64,000 bases of DNA from assembly GCF_009931655.1 (NCBI RefSeq), contig NZ_CP047984.1:1612001-1676000 (forward strand), written 5' to 3'. The position numbers and the translations under genes are program-made. Each line of letters opens with the position of its first letter. Within the stretch, counting starts at the first letter, position 1. Under the pieces are notes generated by a model that saw only the letters and a program-made list of their open reading frames with translations, was not told where the DNA came from and did no database searches. This DNA comes from Pontibacter russatus (GTDB lineage Bacteria > Bacteroidota > Bacteroidia > Cytophagales > Hymenobacteraceae). Shown in pieces: positions 1 through 8,607 of this stretch.

Positions 1-2002
1 CCTTTGTAGCGAATCCTGGTGTACTGATTACTGGGTGGTGAAAGTGGATGCCAGCGGCGATAAAGAATGGGACAGAACCTATGGCGGAAGTGAACACGAC
101 AACCTCTACTCCCTTCAGCAGACCAGTGATGGGGGCTATATCCTTGGTGGAACCTCTATTTCTCCAGTCAGCGGGGACAAGACCGAAGCCAGCAAAGGAA
201 GTAGTGATTATTGGGTGGTGAAAGTGGATGCCAGCGGCGACAAAGAATGGGACAGAACCTACGGCGGCAATGGATACGAAAGCCTTGAATCAGTTCAGCA
301 GACCAGCGAAGGCGGCTACATCATAGGGGGGACCTCTGTATCTGGTAGCAGCGGAGATAAAACTGAACCCTCCAGGGGAGATTATGATTTCTGGGTGGTG
401 AAGCTCAAGGTAGACAGCCCCCCTCCGGTTACCGCTGCGTGGGACCGGCGCTACGGGGGCTCCGGCACCGACCGCTTCACCGTCGTCGTCCCCACCCCCG
501 GCGGCTACCTGGCCGGCGGCTACTCCTCCTCTGCCGTCAGCGGCGACAAGAGCCAGGGCAGCCGGGGCGGCTATGACTTCTGGATCGTCAGGACCGACAG
601 GGACGGCCAGAAAATCTGGGACCGGCGCTACGGCGGCCCATCCGACGATTACCTCAACCGCATCATTCCCACCCTGGACGGCGGCTTTCTCCTGGCCGGC
701 AGCTCCAGGTCCGGCCAGGGCGGCGACAAGAGCCAGCCCAGCCGTGGTTCCCAGGACTTCTGGATCGTCAAGATCTCGGCCACCGGGGAAAAGCAGTGGG
801 ACAGGACCTTTGGCGGCAGCGGCCTCGATGACCTGCGCAAGGCCAGCCAACTGCCCTCAGGCGAGTACCTCCTGGCCGGCACCAGCGACTCCCCTTCCAG
901 CGGCGACAGGAGCCAGGGGCGCCGGGGGGGCAACGACTTCTGGGTGCTCAAGCTCAGCGGCGGCGGCGACAAGCTCTGGGACAGGCGCTACGGCGGCAGC
1001 GAAAATGAGGAGTTGGAGAGCTTCATGAAAGCCCCGGGCGGGGGCTTCCTCTTAGGCGGCAGCTCGGCCTCCGGCATCAGCGGGGACAAGAGCCAGGAGA
1101 GCCGGGGCGGCAGGGATTTCTGGGCGGTGCGCATCGACGGGGATGGCAATCGACTCTGGGACAGGGGCTTTGGCGGAAGCGCAGACGAGGACCTCTACTC
1201 CATGGGACGTAATGCCAACGGCGACTTCTTCCTGGCTGGCCACAGCACCTCCGGCGCCGGGGGAGACAAGAGCCAGGGCAGCCAGGGGGGCAAGGACTTC
1301 TGGATGCTGCTGGTCAGCGACAGTGGAGAGAAGCTATGGGACAGGCGCTTTGGCGGCAGTGCAGACGAGGAACTGCGCTCCATCATCCAGAGTCACGATG
1401 GGGGCTATCTGCTGGCCGGCAAGTCCTTCTCCGGCGCTCGCGGCGACAAGTCGGAAGCCAGCCGGGGCGCTTCCGACTACTGGATCGTGAAGACGGACGC
1501 GGAGGGCAACAGAGAGTGGGACAAAACCTTCGGCGGCCCAGGGGCAGAGGAGCTGCGCTACCTGCTGCGCACCGGCGGCGGGGGCTACCTGCTGGGGGGC
1601 CGCTCCGACTCGGGCGCTGGGGGCGACAAGAGCCAGCCCAGCCAGGGAGGCACGGACTATTGGCTGGTGCAGGTCTCTCCTTCGGGAGATACACCGTTAG
1701 CACAGACCCTGGCCTTGGAGGCGGAAGGATTCTTGGAGCAGGCAGGCCTGGCGGCCTATCCCAACCCCTTCCAAGATAAGATTGCTATCAGATTCTCGCT
1801 TGAGCAGACCCAGGCGGCGGAGCTGAAGGTCTACGATAGCCAGGGCCGCGAAGTGGCCGTGCTCTTCCAGGGCGAGGCCCAGGCAGGCAAGGCGTATCAG
1901 GTGGAGTGGCGGCCAACAGAGCGGCAGGCAGGTGGCATGTACTTTCTCCGCCTCCATAGCGCCCTTGAGACCAGCTCCCAGAAAATAATCCTCAAGAAGT
2001 AA
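1..2002 (+). CDS. T9SS-secreted repeat protein, 5' truncated by window
   Basis: The reading frame is open to the left edge, so the true start lies outside the window. Nine tandem repeats of about 57 residues are visible, each starting with W-D-[RK]-x-[YF]-G-G, then an acidic D/E-x-L patch, G-G-[YF]-L-L-G-G, S-G-D-K-[ST] and D-[YF]-W-[VI]-V-[KR]. Such repeats are common in secreted Bacteroidota proteins and may form a beta-propeller-like fold (inference). The last about 80 residues (from A-Y-P-N-P-F) form a type A T9SS C-terminal sorting domain ending K-I-I-L-K-K, so the protein should cross the outer membrane by T9SS and have this domain removed. Repeats 1-2 are less GC-rich than 3-9 and a K-V-D-S-P-P-P-V linker separates the blocks. 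Function beyond secretion is unknown. Confidence 0.85.
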   Translation, partial: LCSESWCTDYWVVKVDASGDKEWDRTYGGSEHDNLYSLQQTSDGGYILGGTSISPVSGDKTEASKGSSDYWVVKVDASGDKEWDRTYGGNGYESLESVQQTSEGGYIIGGTSVSGSSGDKTEPSRGDYDFWVVKLKVDSPPPVTAAWDRRYGGSGTDRFTVVVPTPGGYLAGGYSSSAVSGDKSQGSRGGYDFWIVRTDRDGQKIWDRRYGGPSDDYLNRIIPTLDGGFLLAGSSRSGQGGDKSQPSRGSQDFWIVKISATGEKQWDRTFGGSGLDDLRKASQLPSGEYLLAGTSDSPSSGDRSQGRRGGNDFWVLKLSGGGDKLWDRRYGGSENEELESFMKAPGGGFLLGGSSASGISGDKSQESRGGRDFWAVRIDGDGNRLWDRGFGGSADEDLYSMGRNANGDFFLAGHSTSGAGGDKSQGSQGGKDFWMLLVSDSGEKLWDRRFGGSADEELRSIIQSHDGGYLLAGKSFSGARGDKSEASRGASDYWIVKTDAEGNREWDKTFGGPGAEELRYLLRTGGGGYLLGGRSDSGAGGDKSQPSQGGTDYWLVQVSPSGDTPLAQTLALEAEGFLEQAGLAAYPNPFQDKIAIRFSLEQTQAAELKVYDSQGREVAVLFQGEAQAGKAYQVEWRPTERQAGGMYFLRLHSALETSSQKIILKK

Positions 2003-2019
2003 AATTCTTATCTTTCTGC

Positions 2020-2050
2020 AAGGGCCGGATATTGATAATAACCGGCCTTT
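2020..2050 (+). terminator. Hairpin after the T9SS repeat protein
   Basis: GGCCGG pairs with CCGGCC around a 13-nt loop, extended by G-T/A-T pairs, 18 bases after the stop codon and followed by TTTGCATTTT. A weak intrinsic terminator. Confidence 0.5.
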
Positions 2051-2135
2051 GCATTTTATAGCCCACCCATTAGCATAACGCAAATAATATTGCGCAGCGG
2101 CTCGCTGAACCGAAGTGACCACTGTACATCCAATT

Positions 2136-2169
2136 AAAAGCGCCGCCTCAGGAATGGGGCGGCGCTTTT
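2136..2169 (+). terminator. Strong bidirectional-type terminator hairpin
   Basis: AAAAGCGCCGCC and GGCGGCGCTTTT form a 12-bp perfect stem with a 10-nt loop, with A and T tracts on both sides. It isolates the upstream secreted-protein gene from the polysaccharide cluster. Confidence 0.75.
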
Positions 2170-2512
2170 ATCAACCTGCCTCCTTGCGAAGAGAAGTAGG
2201 TTAGGAGCCATCCCAAAAATACCTAAGCAGGCTAGTAATGCAGTCCAGCAGCACAATGACCAGGCAATCTTTTTTTCACTTGATTCGGCACTTAGGCTTA
2301 CATCCTTTCCCGATACTTAATGGCTAACTCTATGAACACTAAATCGACCGTGTTTAAGCCTAACTCCTGTTTTTGAGAAAGCTTCTACAGAACCATGGCC
2401 CGGAAAATCCTATCCACTCATATATAAGACTTTTTTAATATATTTTAGTTATATGCAAACTATTTCGTAAAATAGCAGTAATAACGGTTGAAATATAACT
2501 TGGAGTTACGAA
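2170..2512. other. Non-coding leader region of the polysaccharide cluster
   Basis: About 340 bases without a convincing gene. It becomes AT-rich from about 2400, as expected for a promoter of the downstream ABC transporter operon, but I could not find a clear TTTG-N19-TAnnTTTG match. No tRNA or repeat was recognised. Confidence 0.4.
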
Positions 2513-3370
2513 ATGCTGGCAGCAGAAGAGAAGCGGTGGGAGTGGGAGATTAATAACAAGACAAGCTACTGGGGCGAAAGCCTCCGGGAACTCTGGTCGT
2601 TTCGGCACCTGCTGGGCAGCCTGGTGCGGCGCCATTTCATCCTGAACTACCAGCAAACCGTGTTAGGGCCTTTCTGGATACTGTTCCAGCCCATCATGAC
2701 GCTCGTCACCTACGTGGTGGTGTTCGACAAGATGGTCGGCATCCCGACCGGAGACCTGCCGCCTGTGCTGTTTTACTTCTCGGGCATCGTGCTCTGGAAC
2801 TTCTTCAGCGACAGCTTCTCGGGCACCTCCAACACCTTCCGCGACAACGCCCAACTGTTCAGCAAAGTGTACTTCCCGCGGCTCGTCATGCCGCTTGCCA
2901 CTGTCGCCACCCAATTTCTGCGCTTCCTGATGCAGTTGGTGATGCTGCTCCTGTTCATCGCGTACTACTGGCTTTTCAAAGACCTGCGCCTCTCTTTCGG
3001 CAGTTGGGCGCTTGCCTTTCCGCTGGCCGTTGTGCTTACGGGCGGCATCGGCCTGGGGCTGGGCCTGTTCTTCTCGGTGCTGACAGCGAAATACAGGGAT
3101 ATCTCGAACCTGGTGAGCCTGGGCATCCGGCTCCTGATGTTTGTGACTCCCGTTATTTTCCCGCTCAGCACGGTGCCCGACAACGTGAAGTGGATTGTGG
3201 GAATAAACCCCCTCAGCCCGCTGTTTGAGCTTTTCCGGCTGTCGTTGCTGGGCGAGGGGTATGTCTCGCCGTGGCAACTGCTCTACAGTGTGGTGTTCAT
3301 GGTAATTGTGCTATCCGGCGCTTTGCTGCTGTTCAACAAGCAGGGCACCAAACTGATGGACGTGGTATAA
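2513..3370 (+). CDS. ABC-2 type polysaccharide export permease
   Basis: A 285-residue integral membrane protein of the Wzm/TagG (ABC-2) family, the channel half of an ABC exporter that moves lipid-linked O-antigen, teichoic-acid-like or capsular glycans across the inner membrane. The N-terminal amphipathic part (L-W-S-F-R-H-L-L, then R-R-H-F-I-L-N-Y-Q-Q-T) precedes the usual L-G-P-F-W-I-L motif, and about six hydrophobic segments follow between residues 55 and 280. Length is typical. The ATG at 2513 follows TGGAG. The cognate ATPase starts 7 bases after the stop, and glycosyltransferases follow, which supports a surface polysaccharide role; the glycan itself cannot be deduced. Confidence 0.92.
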   Translation: MLAAEEKRWEWEINNKTSYWGESLRELWSFRHLLGSLVRRHFILNYQQTVLGPFWILFQPIMTLVTYVVVFDKMVGIPTGDLPPVLFYFSGIVLWNFFSDSFSGTSNTFRDNAQLFSKVYFPRLVMPLATVATQFLRFLMQLVMLLLFIAYYWLFKDLRLSFGSWALAFPLAVVLTGGIGLGLGLFFSVLTAKYRDISNLVSLGIRLLMFVTPVIFPLSTVPDNVKWIVGINPLSPLFELFRLSLLGEGYVSPWQLLYSVVFMVIVLSGALLLFNKQGTKLMDVV

Positions 3371-3377
3371 GAGCGAT

Positions 3378-4646
3378 ATGGGAGAAGTAGTCATAGAAGT
3401 AGAGCAGCTGTCCAAGATGTACCGCCTCGGTACCATCGGCACGGGCTCGTTCCGGCAGGATCTGCAGCACTGGTGGACGACAAGCGTGCTCCGGAAAGAA
3501 GACCCTTTTTTCCAGCTGGGCACAGAAGCACCCGGTGCGGGGGGCAACCAGGCCCTCTGGGCGCTGCAGGATGTCAGCTTCGGAGTAAACCGTGGCGAGG
3601 CGCTGGGCATTGTCGGCAGCAACGGCTCCGGCAAATCCACCCTGCTGAAAATCATCTCCCGGATTGTGCGTCCCACGAGAGGCGCCGTCAGAGGAGTAGG
3701 AAAAGTGAGCAGTTTGCTGGAGGTGGGCACCGGCTTTAACCAGGAGCTGACCGGCAGGGAGAACATCTACGTGAGCGGCTATATCCTGGGCATGAGCAAG
3801 CACGAGGTCCGCAGCAAGTTCGACCAGATTGTGGAGTTCTCCGGCATCGAGAAGTTCATCGACACGCCCGTGAAGCGTTATTCCTCCGGCATGTACGTGC
3901 GACTGGCTTTTGCCGTGGCCGCCCACCTGGAGCCGGACATCCTGATTGTGGACGAGGTGCTGGCCGTGGGCGACGCCGACTTCCAGAAGAAGTGCCTCGG
4001 CAAGATGCGGGAGGTAACACAGGCCGAAGGCAGGACCATCCTGTTTGTGAGCCACAGCATGCAGGCCATCAGCAACCTTTGCGACAGGGCGCTGTGGCTG
4101 GACAAGGGGAAGATGAAGGCGATTGGCGAAGTGTCGGGTGTGGTGAACAAGTACATCACCGGTGTGCAGCAGCTGCGCCTGAAGCAAAGCTGGGCAACAC
4201 CGGAAGAGGCCCCCGGCAACGAATGGGTGCGCGTCAAGTCGGTGGAGCTGGTTCCGCACCTCCCCCACCCCGGGGCCCCGCTGGATATCCGGACGCCGCT
4301 TACGGTGAAGTTTGAGTTCTGGAACATGACCGACGACATCGTGCTCGGCGCTGGGCTGCACCTGTTCACGTACGGGGGCGAGTGCATCTTCGACGTGCCC
4401 TCCCCTTCCAAAAGCTGCGACAAAGGGCTGATAGAAGGCGAATGCACCATTCCGGGCAATTTCCTCAACGACGGCTCTTACTATATATCCCTGATATTCG
4501 TGAGAGACACCTCGGTCTCCCTTTTCTATTTAGAGGAGTGCCTTTCCTTCGACCTGGAAGACTACCGGGAGAACATACAATGGTACGGCAAGTGGTGGGG
4601 GCTGTGCGCCCCAAACTGCCGTTCCGCTTCGAGCAGACAGAAATGA
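3378..4646 (+). CDS. Wzt-type ABC transporter ATPase, probable 3' frameshift
   Basis: This is the nucleotide-binding subunit for the adjacent permease. It shows Walker A G-S-N-G-S-G-K-S-T (residues 80-88), signature Y-S-S-G-M (168-172), Walker B D-I-L-I-V-D-E (187-193) and H-loop His226. Residues about 250-420 form a Wzt-C-like beta-sandwich that in this family recognises the glycan end. The called frame ends with a cysteine/serine-rich tail of about 16 residues. Adding one G to the GGGGG run at 4597-4601 instead gives W-G-A-V-R-P-K-L-P-F-R-F and a stop at 4660, which looks like the normal family ending. The sequence therefore has either a real frameshift or a base-calling error; the catalytic part is intact. 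Confidence 0.9.
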   Translation: MGEVVIEVEQLSKMYRLGTIGTGSFRQDLQHWWTTSVLRKEDPFFQLGTEAPGAGGNQALWALQDVSFGVNRGEALGIVGSNGSGKSTLLKIISRIVRPTRGAVRGVGKVSSLLEVGTGFNQELTGRENIYVSGYILGMSKHEVRSKFDQIVEFSGIEKFIDTPVKRYSSGMYVRLAFAVAAHLEPDILIVDEVLAVGDADFQKKCLGKMREVTQAEGRTILFVSHSMQAISNLCDRALWLDKGKMKAIGEVSGVVNKYITGVQQLRLKQSWATPEEAPGNEWVRVKSVELVPHLPHPGAPLDIRTPLTVKFEFWNMTDDIVLGAGLHLFTYGGECIFDVPSPSKSCDKGLIEGECTIPGNFLNDGSYYISLIFVRDTSVSLFYLEECLSFDLEDYRENIQWYGKWWGLCAPNCRSASSRQK

Positions 4647-4681
4647 TTCTGCAGCCATAGCATACCCACGCGCCACCTTTT

Positions 4682-5953
4682 ATGAGCCTACACCACCCTT
4701 ACCAGATTACCCATATATACCTGGACCAACTGCAGGCGCCGCCCCAACTGGACTTTGACCGGCAGGGCCACTACCTCGTGTTCTGGTGGAAGGCCATTGC
4801 CTTAGGCCACCTGTTTCTGCGCCAGGGCAGTTCCCTCACCCCCGAGGCCTACTATAATAAACTGGCTGCGGCCATCAGCCCCGCCATCGAACACTATGCG
4901 GCAGGGCATGCCGCCGCGACCGGTGATTGGCACCAGTGGCTGCTGCAACAGAATATGCAAGCCTGGGCGGAATGGATGGACCGGATCTTCTCCGCCTGGC
5001 TGCCGGAACAACTGCCCGCCAAAGTGCCGGTATCGGTGATAGTCTGCACCCGCAACAGGGCCGCGCAACTCGGAAAATGCCTGCACATGCTCACCAACCT
5101 AAGCTGCCAGCCAGCCGAAATCGTTGTGGTGGACAATTGCTCCGACGGTCCCTCCACCAGAGAAACAGCGGAAAAGTTCAGCGGTGTTATATATGTGCGT
5201 GAGCCCCGCATCGGGCTGGACATTGCCCGCAACACAGGCATCGCCCACGCCACGGCCCCCATCGTGGCCTATGTGGACGACGACGTGGCGGTACACCCGC
5301 TCTGGCTGTACCGGGTATGGGAAACGTTCCAGGACCCGGCCGTAGCCGCCATGACCGGGCTGGTTATTGCCTCGGAGTTAGACACAGAGGCGCAGTTTAT
5401 TTTCGAGCAGCACTGGAGCTTTAACCGTGGCTATGTGGATGTGGTATACGACCGGGCCTTCTTCGATGCCACACTATCCCAGGGGCCGCCGGTCTGGCGA
5501 ATCGGCGCCGGGGCCAACATGGCGTTTCGCAGGGATGTGTTTGAGGAGGCAGGCTATTTCAACGAACTGCTGGACGTGGGGGCGGCCGGCTGCAACGGCG
5601 ATTCCGAGATGTGGTACCGCATCCTGGCGAAGGGGGACGTGATCCTATATAACCCGCGGGCGGTGGTGTACCACGAGCACCGCCGGGATATGAAAGGGCT
5701 GCGGAAACAGATATATTCCTATATGCGGGGCTTCACGGCGGCGGCGCTGATACAGCAGCAGCAGCACCAGAAAGCAGGATATGCCCGCCATATATTCAGA
5801 AAGCTGCCCAGGCACTACCTGCGCATGCTAAAAGCCGGTTTTCCTCGTTACGGATATCGCTACAGCACCTTGTGGGTTGAGATAAAGGGAGTGCTGTCGG
5901 GGCTTGCGTTCTACTTCAGGCACAGGAACCATCGCCCAGACTCAAGCCGCTAA
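4682..5953 (+). CDS. GT2 family glycosyltransferase with N-terminal extension
   Basis: A 423-residue protein with a GT-A glycosyltransferase family 2 domain from about residue 115 to 340: V-S-V-I-V-C-T-R-N-R at the nucleotide-sugar fold start, V-V-V-D-N-C-S-D and metal-binding D-D-D at 199-201. The first 115 residues are an extension without a recognised domain. Related proteins transfer sugars from nucleotide donors to a growing lipid-linked glycan at the cytoplasmic membrane face. The gene follows wzt and precedes the next transferase by 3 bases, so it is surely in the same operon. Donor and linkage cannot be predicted. Confidence 0.88.
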   Translation: MSLHHPYQITHIYLDQLQAPPQLDFDRQGHYLVFWWKAIALGHLFLRQGSSLTPEAYYNKLAAAISPAIEHYAAGHAAATGDWHQWLLQQNMQAWAEWMDRIFSAWLPEQLPAKVPVSVIVCTRNRAAQLGKCLHMLTNLSCQPAEIVVVDNCSDGPSTRETAEKFSGVIYVREPRIGLDIARNTGIAHATAPIVAYVDDDVAVHPLWLYRVWETFQDPAVAAMTGLVIASELDTEAQFIFEQHWSFNRGYVDVVYDRAFFDATLSQGPPVWRIGAGANMAFRRDVFEEAGYFNELLDVGAAGCNGDSEMWYRILAKGDVILYNPRAVVYHEHRRDMKGLRKQIYSYMRGFTAAALIQQQQHQKAGYARHIFRKLPRHYLRMLKAGFPRYGYRYSTLWVEIKGVLSGLAFYFRHRNHRPDSSR

Positions 5954-5956
5954 GGT

Positions 5957-7585
5957 ATGGCCGCAGCACCCAAAACCGATTTTCCGCTGGTCTCCGTTAT
6001 AATCCCGTGTTATAACCACGGGCGCTATTTGCAGGAGGCCGTGCAGAGCGTGTGGAGCCAGAACTACCCCGCCACGGAGGTGCTCGTGGTGGACGACGGC
6101 TCGACGGACGACACGCGGGAGGCGGCTGCTGCCTGCGCCGGCGTGCGTTATATATACCAGGCCAACCAGGGGCTCTCCGCCGCCCGCAACACCGGCATCC
6201 GCCACAGCCAGGGTGAGTTTCTGGTATTCCTAGACGCGGACGACTGGCTTTTGCCGGATGCTATCCGGACAAATGTGCGCTGGCTGCAACAGGACAAGCG
6301 GCTAGCGTTCGTGTCGGGCGGGCACGACAAGGTGTTTGTGGAGGAGGGCATCACCAAAGCAGACCTGACTGAGGTGAAGGATAACCACTACCAGCACCTG
6401 CTGCAGGGCAATTACATCGGCATGCATGCCACTGTGATGTACCGGCGTCAGATTTTTGATGAGGTGCTATATGACACCACCCTGAAGCGCTGCGAGGACT
6501 ATGACCTTTACCTGAGAATCGCGCGGAAGCACCCGGTGCTGCACCACTGCCAGCGGATTGCCGCCTACCGGCTGCACACCACCAACATGTCGGCGAACAT
6601 ACCGGCCATGCTGGGCACGGTGCTCGAGGTGCTGGCGCGCCAGCAAAGCCAGCTGCAAACGGCGGCCGAGCAAAGCGCGTACCGGCGCGGGCAGCGCGTC
6701 TGGAAAAACTATTACTGCCAGGAACTGTACCGGAAGGCGCTGGCCAAGAAAGTACCTGTTACCAAAGAAGTTATATTTACCCTTTTGAAACACCAGCCAT
6801 CACTCATACCACGCTATATGCTTACACCCTACGCCTCCGCCATCAAGTCCCGCATCCGGAAAAATGCCCCCGCCTTCGGGCTGAGGTGGCTGCACAGAAT
6901 GGGCCTGCACAAGGAATACGTGCCCGCAGTCGGGAAGGCTGACCTCGGCGACTTTGACAGCACACGGCCCTTCAGCAAAAACTTCGGCTATGACAGGGGT
7001 GGCCCCGTGGACCGGTATTATATAGAGAACTTCCTGCAGCAGGAGGCCGGGAGCATATATGGCCGGGTGCTGGAGATAGGCGACAACGAATACACCCTGC
7101 GCTTTGGGGGAAACCAGGTGGCGCAGAGCGACATCCTGCACGTAGACGCCAGCAACCCGAAGGCCACTTTTGTGGGGGACATCAGCGACGCGCCGCACCT
7201 CCCCGACAACACCTTCGACTGCCTTGTGCTGACCCAGACGCTGCACCTCATATATGATTTTAAAGGTGCGCTCCGGACCTGCCACCGCGTGCTGAAACCG
7301 GGTGGGGTACTGCTGCTGACGGTGCCCGGCATCACCCCCATCGACCACGGCGAGTGGAAAGAAACCTGGTACTGGTCGTTTACCGACAAGGCCATGCGCC
7401 GGCTGATGGAAGAGACCTTTGCCGGTGGCCACGCCGATGTGAACTGTTTCGGGAATGTGTTTGCCGCCACTGCTTTTTTATATGGCATGGGCCTGCCGGA
7501 GGTGCCCAGGGCGAGACTTGACTTCAACGACCCGCATTACCAGGTCGTCGTAACCGTAAAAGCTGTAAAAGCACCCACCGCTTGA
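5957..7585 (+). CDS. Fused GT2 glycosyltransferase - SAM methyltransferase
   Basis: Residues about 9-250 are a GT2 domain with V-S-V-I-I-P-C-Y-N, V-V-D-D-G-S-T-D-D-T and D-A-D-D-W at 93-97. Residues about 340-535 form a class I methyltransferase-like domain: V-L-E-I-G near 367, V-D-A-S as the acidic ribose-binding loop, D-C-L-V-L-T-Q-T-L-H-L near 418 and L-K-P-G-G-V-L-L near 440. The glycine-rich SAM loop is degenerate (G-D-N-E-Y). One polypeptide could add a sugar and methylate the same residue or cap the chain, which in ABC-exported glycans often sets chain length (family knowledge; inference here). The stop overlaps the TTG start of the next gene. Confidence 0.85.
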   Translation: MAAAPKTDFPLVSVIIPCYNHGRYLQEAVQSVWSQNYPATEVLVVDDGSTDDTREAAAACAGVRYIYQANQGLSAARNTGIRHSQGEFLVFLDADDWLLPDAIRTNVRWLQQDKRLAFVSGGHDKVFVEEGITKADLTEVKDNHYQHLLQGNYIGMHATVMYRRQIFDEVLYDTTLKRCEDYDLYLRIARKHPVLHHCQRIAAYRLHTTNMSANIPAMLGTVLEVLARQQSQLQTAAEQSAYRRGQRVWKNYYCQELYRKALAKKVPVTKEVIFTLLKHQPSLIPRYMLTPYASAIKSRIRKNAPAFGLRWLHRMGLHKEYVPAVGKADLGDFDSTRPFSKNFGYDRGGPVDRYYIENFLQQEAGSIYGRVLEIGDNEYTLRFGGNQVAQSDILHVDASNPKATFVGDISDAPHLPDNTFDCLVLTQTLHLIYDFKGALRTCHRVLKPGGVLLLTVPGITPIDHGEWKETWYWSFTDKAMRRLMEETFAGGHADVNCFGNVFAATAFLYGMGLPEVPRARLDFNDPHYQVVVTVKAVKAPTA

Positions 7586-8601
7586 GAAAAGGTTTGCGAC
7601 ATATCCTCAACAGGCTTTTTGAGCACAAGGCCCTCGTGCTGATGTACCACCGTGTGGCGGCGCCAGCGGCGGATATATGGGATATAGCCGTGAGCCCCGA
7701 AAACTTTGAGCAGCACCTGAAAATCCTCCGGAAAAAGGGCAATGTGCAGCCCCTGCGGCAGTTGGTGGCAGAACTGAGAGACGGCAAGCTCCAGAAAAAC
7801 AGCATCGCCATTACGTTCGACGACGGCTATATAGATAATTTCGCTGTCGCGAAGCCGCTGCTGGAGCAGTACGGGTTGCCGGCTACTTTCTTTATCACCT
7901 CGGGCAATATTGGCAAGGATGAGGAGTTCTGGTGGGAGGAGTTGGAGCATATCCTCCTGTTTACCCCAAAGCTGCCGCAGACCTTTTCCGCCGAGGTGGG
8001 GGAAGGCCCGTTTACTTTCGACCTGCAGGCAGAGACGCACCTGACAGTGGAGTTGCGGCAAAGGCATATATACTGGAACGCATGCGACGAGGCACCTCCC
8101 ACCCGGCGGGCGGAGCTTTTCCTCGCGCTCTGGCAACAACTGAAACCGCTGCCATATATAGCGCAAAAGGAGTTGCTGGGCCACATCCGGGACTGGGCTG
8201 GCGTGCCCGTGTCGCGGCGGGCGGCCTATAGAAGCATGACTGCCGCGCAGCTGCAGGAGATGGGCCGGGGCAGCCTGTTCGACATCGGCGCCCATACGGT
8301 GACACACGCGGCTTTGGGGATGCACCGCCTGCCGGTGCAGGAACAGGAGTTGCGCGACAACAGGCAGTATCTGACAGCCGTAACCGGGGCAGACATTCCG
8401 CTGCTGGCTTACCCCTACGGCAACTACAACAGCGACACGCTGGCAGCGGCGGTGAACACGGGCTTTGCGGCGGCCTTCACCACCGAGGAGAAAGCCGTTA
8501 AAAAGCGCTCCTCTCTATACAGGCTGGGCAGGCTGCAGGTCAAGAATCTTCCGGGGCAGGCGTTTGCGGCCCAACTGGATGCGTGGCAGCATAAATTATA
8601 A
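7582..8601 (+). CDS. Polysaccharide deacetylase family protein (NodB/CE4)
   Basis: The protein has the N-terminal L-M-Y-H-R motif, T-F-D-D-G-Y at 78-83 (catalytic base and metal Asp) and a distal H-T-V-T-H metal-binding pair, which define carbohydrate esterase family 4. It would remove N-acetyl groups from sugars or act on an analogous substrate of the cluster. The start is a TTG that overlaps the previous TGA by four bases (TTGA); the first ATG lies inside the conserved M-Y-H-R and is too late. No secretion signal is evident, so it may act on cytoplasmic lipid-linked intermediates. Confidence 0.85.
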   Translation: MRKGLRHILNRLFEHKALVLMYHRVAAPAADIWDIAVSPENFEQHLKILRKKGNVQPLRQLVAELRDGKLQKNSIAITFDDGYIDNFAVAKPLLEQYGLPATFFITSGNIGKDEEFWWEELEHILLFTPKLPQTFSAEVGEGPFTFDLQAETHLTVELRQRHIYWNACDEAPPTRRAELFLALWQQLKPLPYIAQKELLGHIRDWAGVPVSRRAAYRSMTAAQLQEMGRGSLFDIGAHTVTHAALGMHRLPVQEQELRDNRQYLTAVTGADIPLLAYPYGNYNSDTLAAAVNTGFAAAFTTEEKAVKKRSSLYRLGRLQVKNLPGQAFAAQLDAWQHKL

Positions 8602-8607
8602 GATATT

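Noticed and set aside
3333-4361. Minus-strand frame of 342 codons
   Set aside because: Antisense to wzt, whose Walker motifs are unambiguous.
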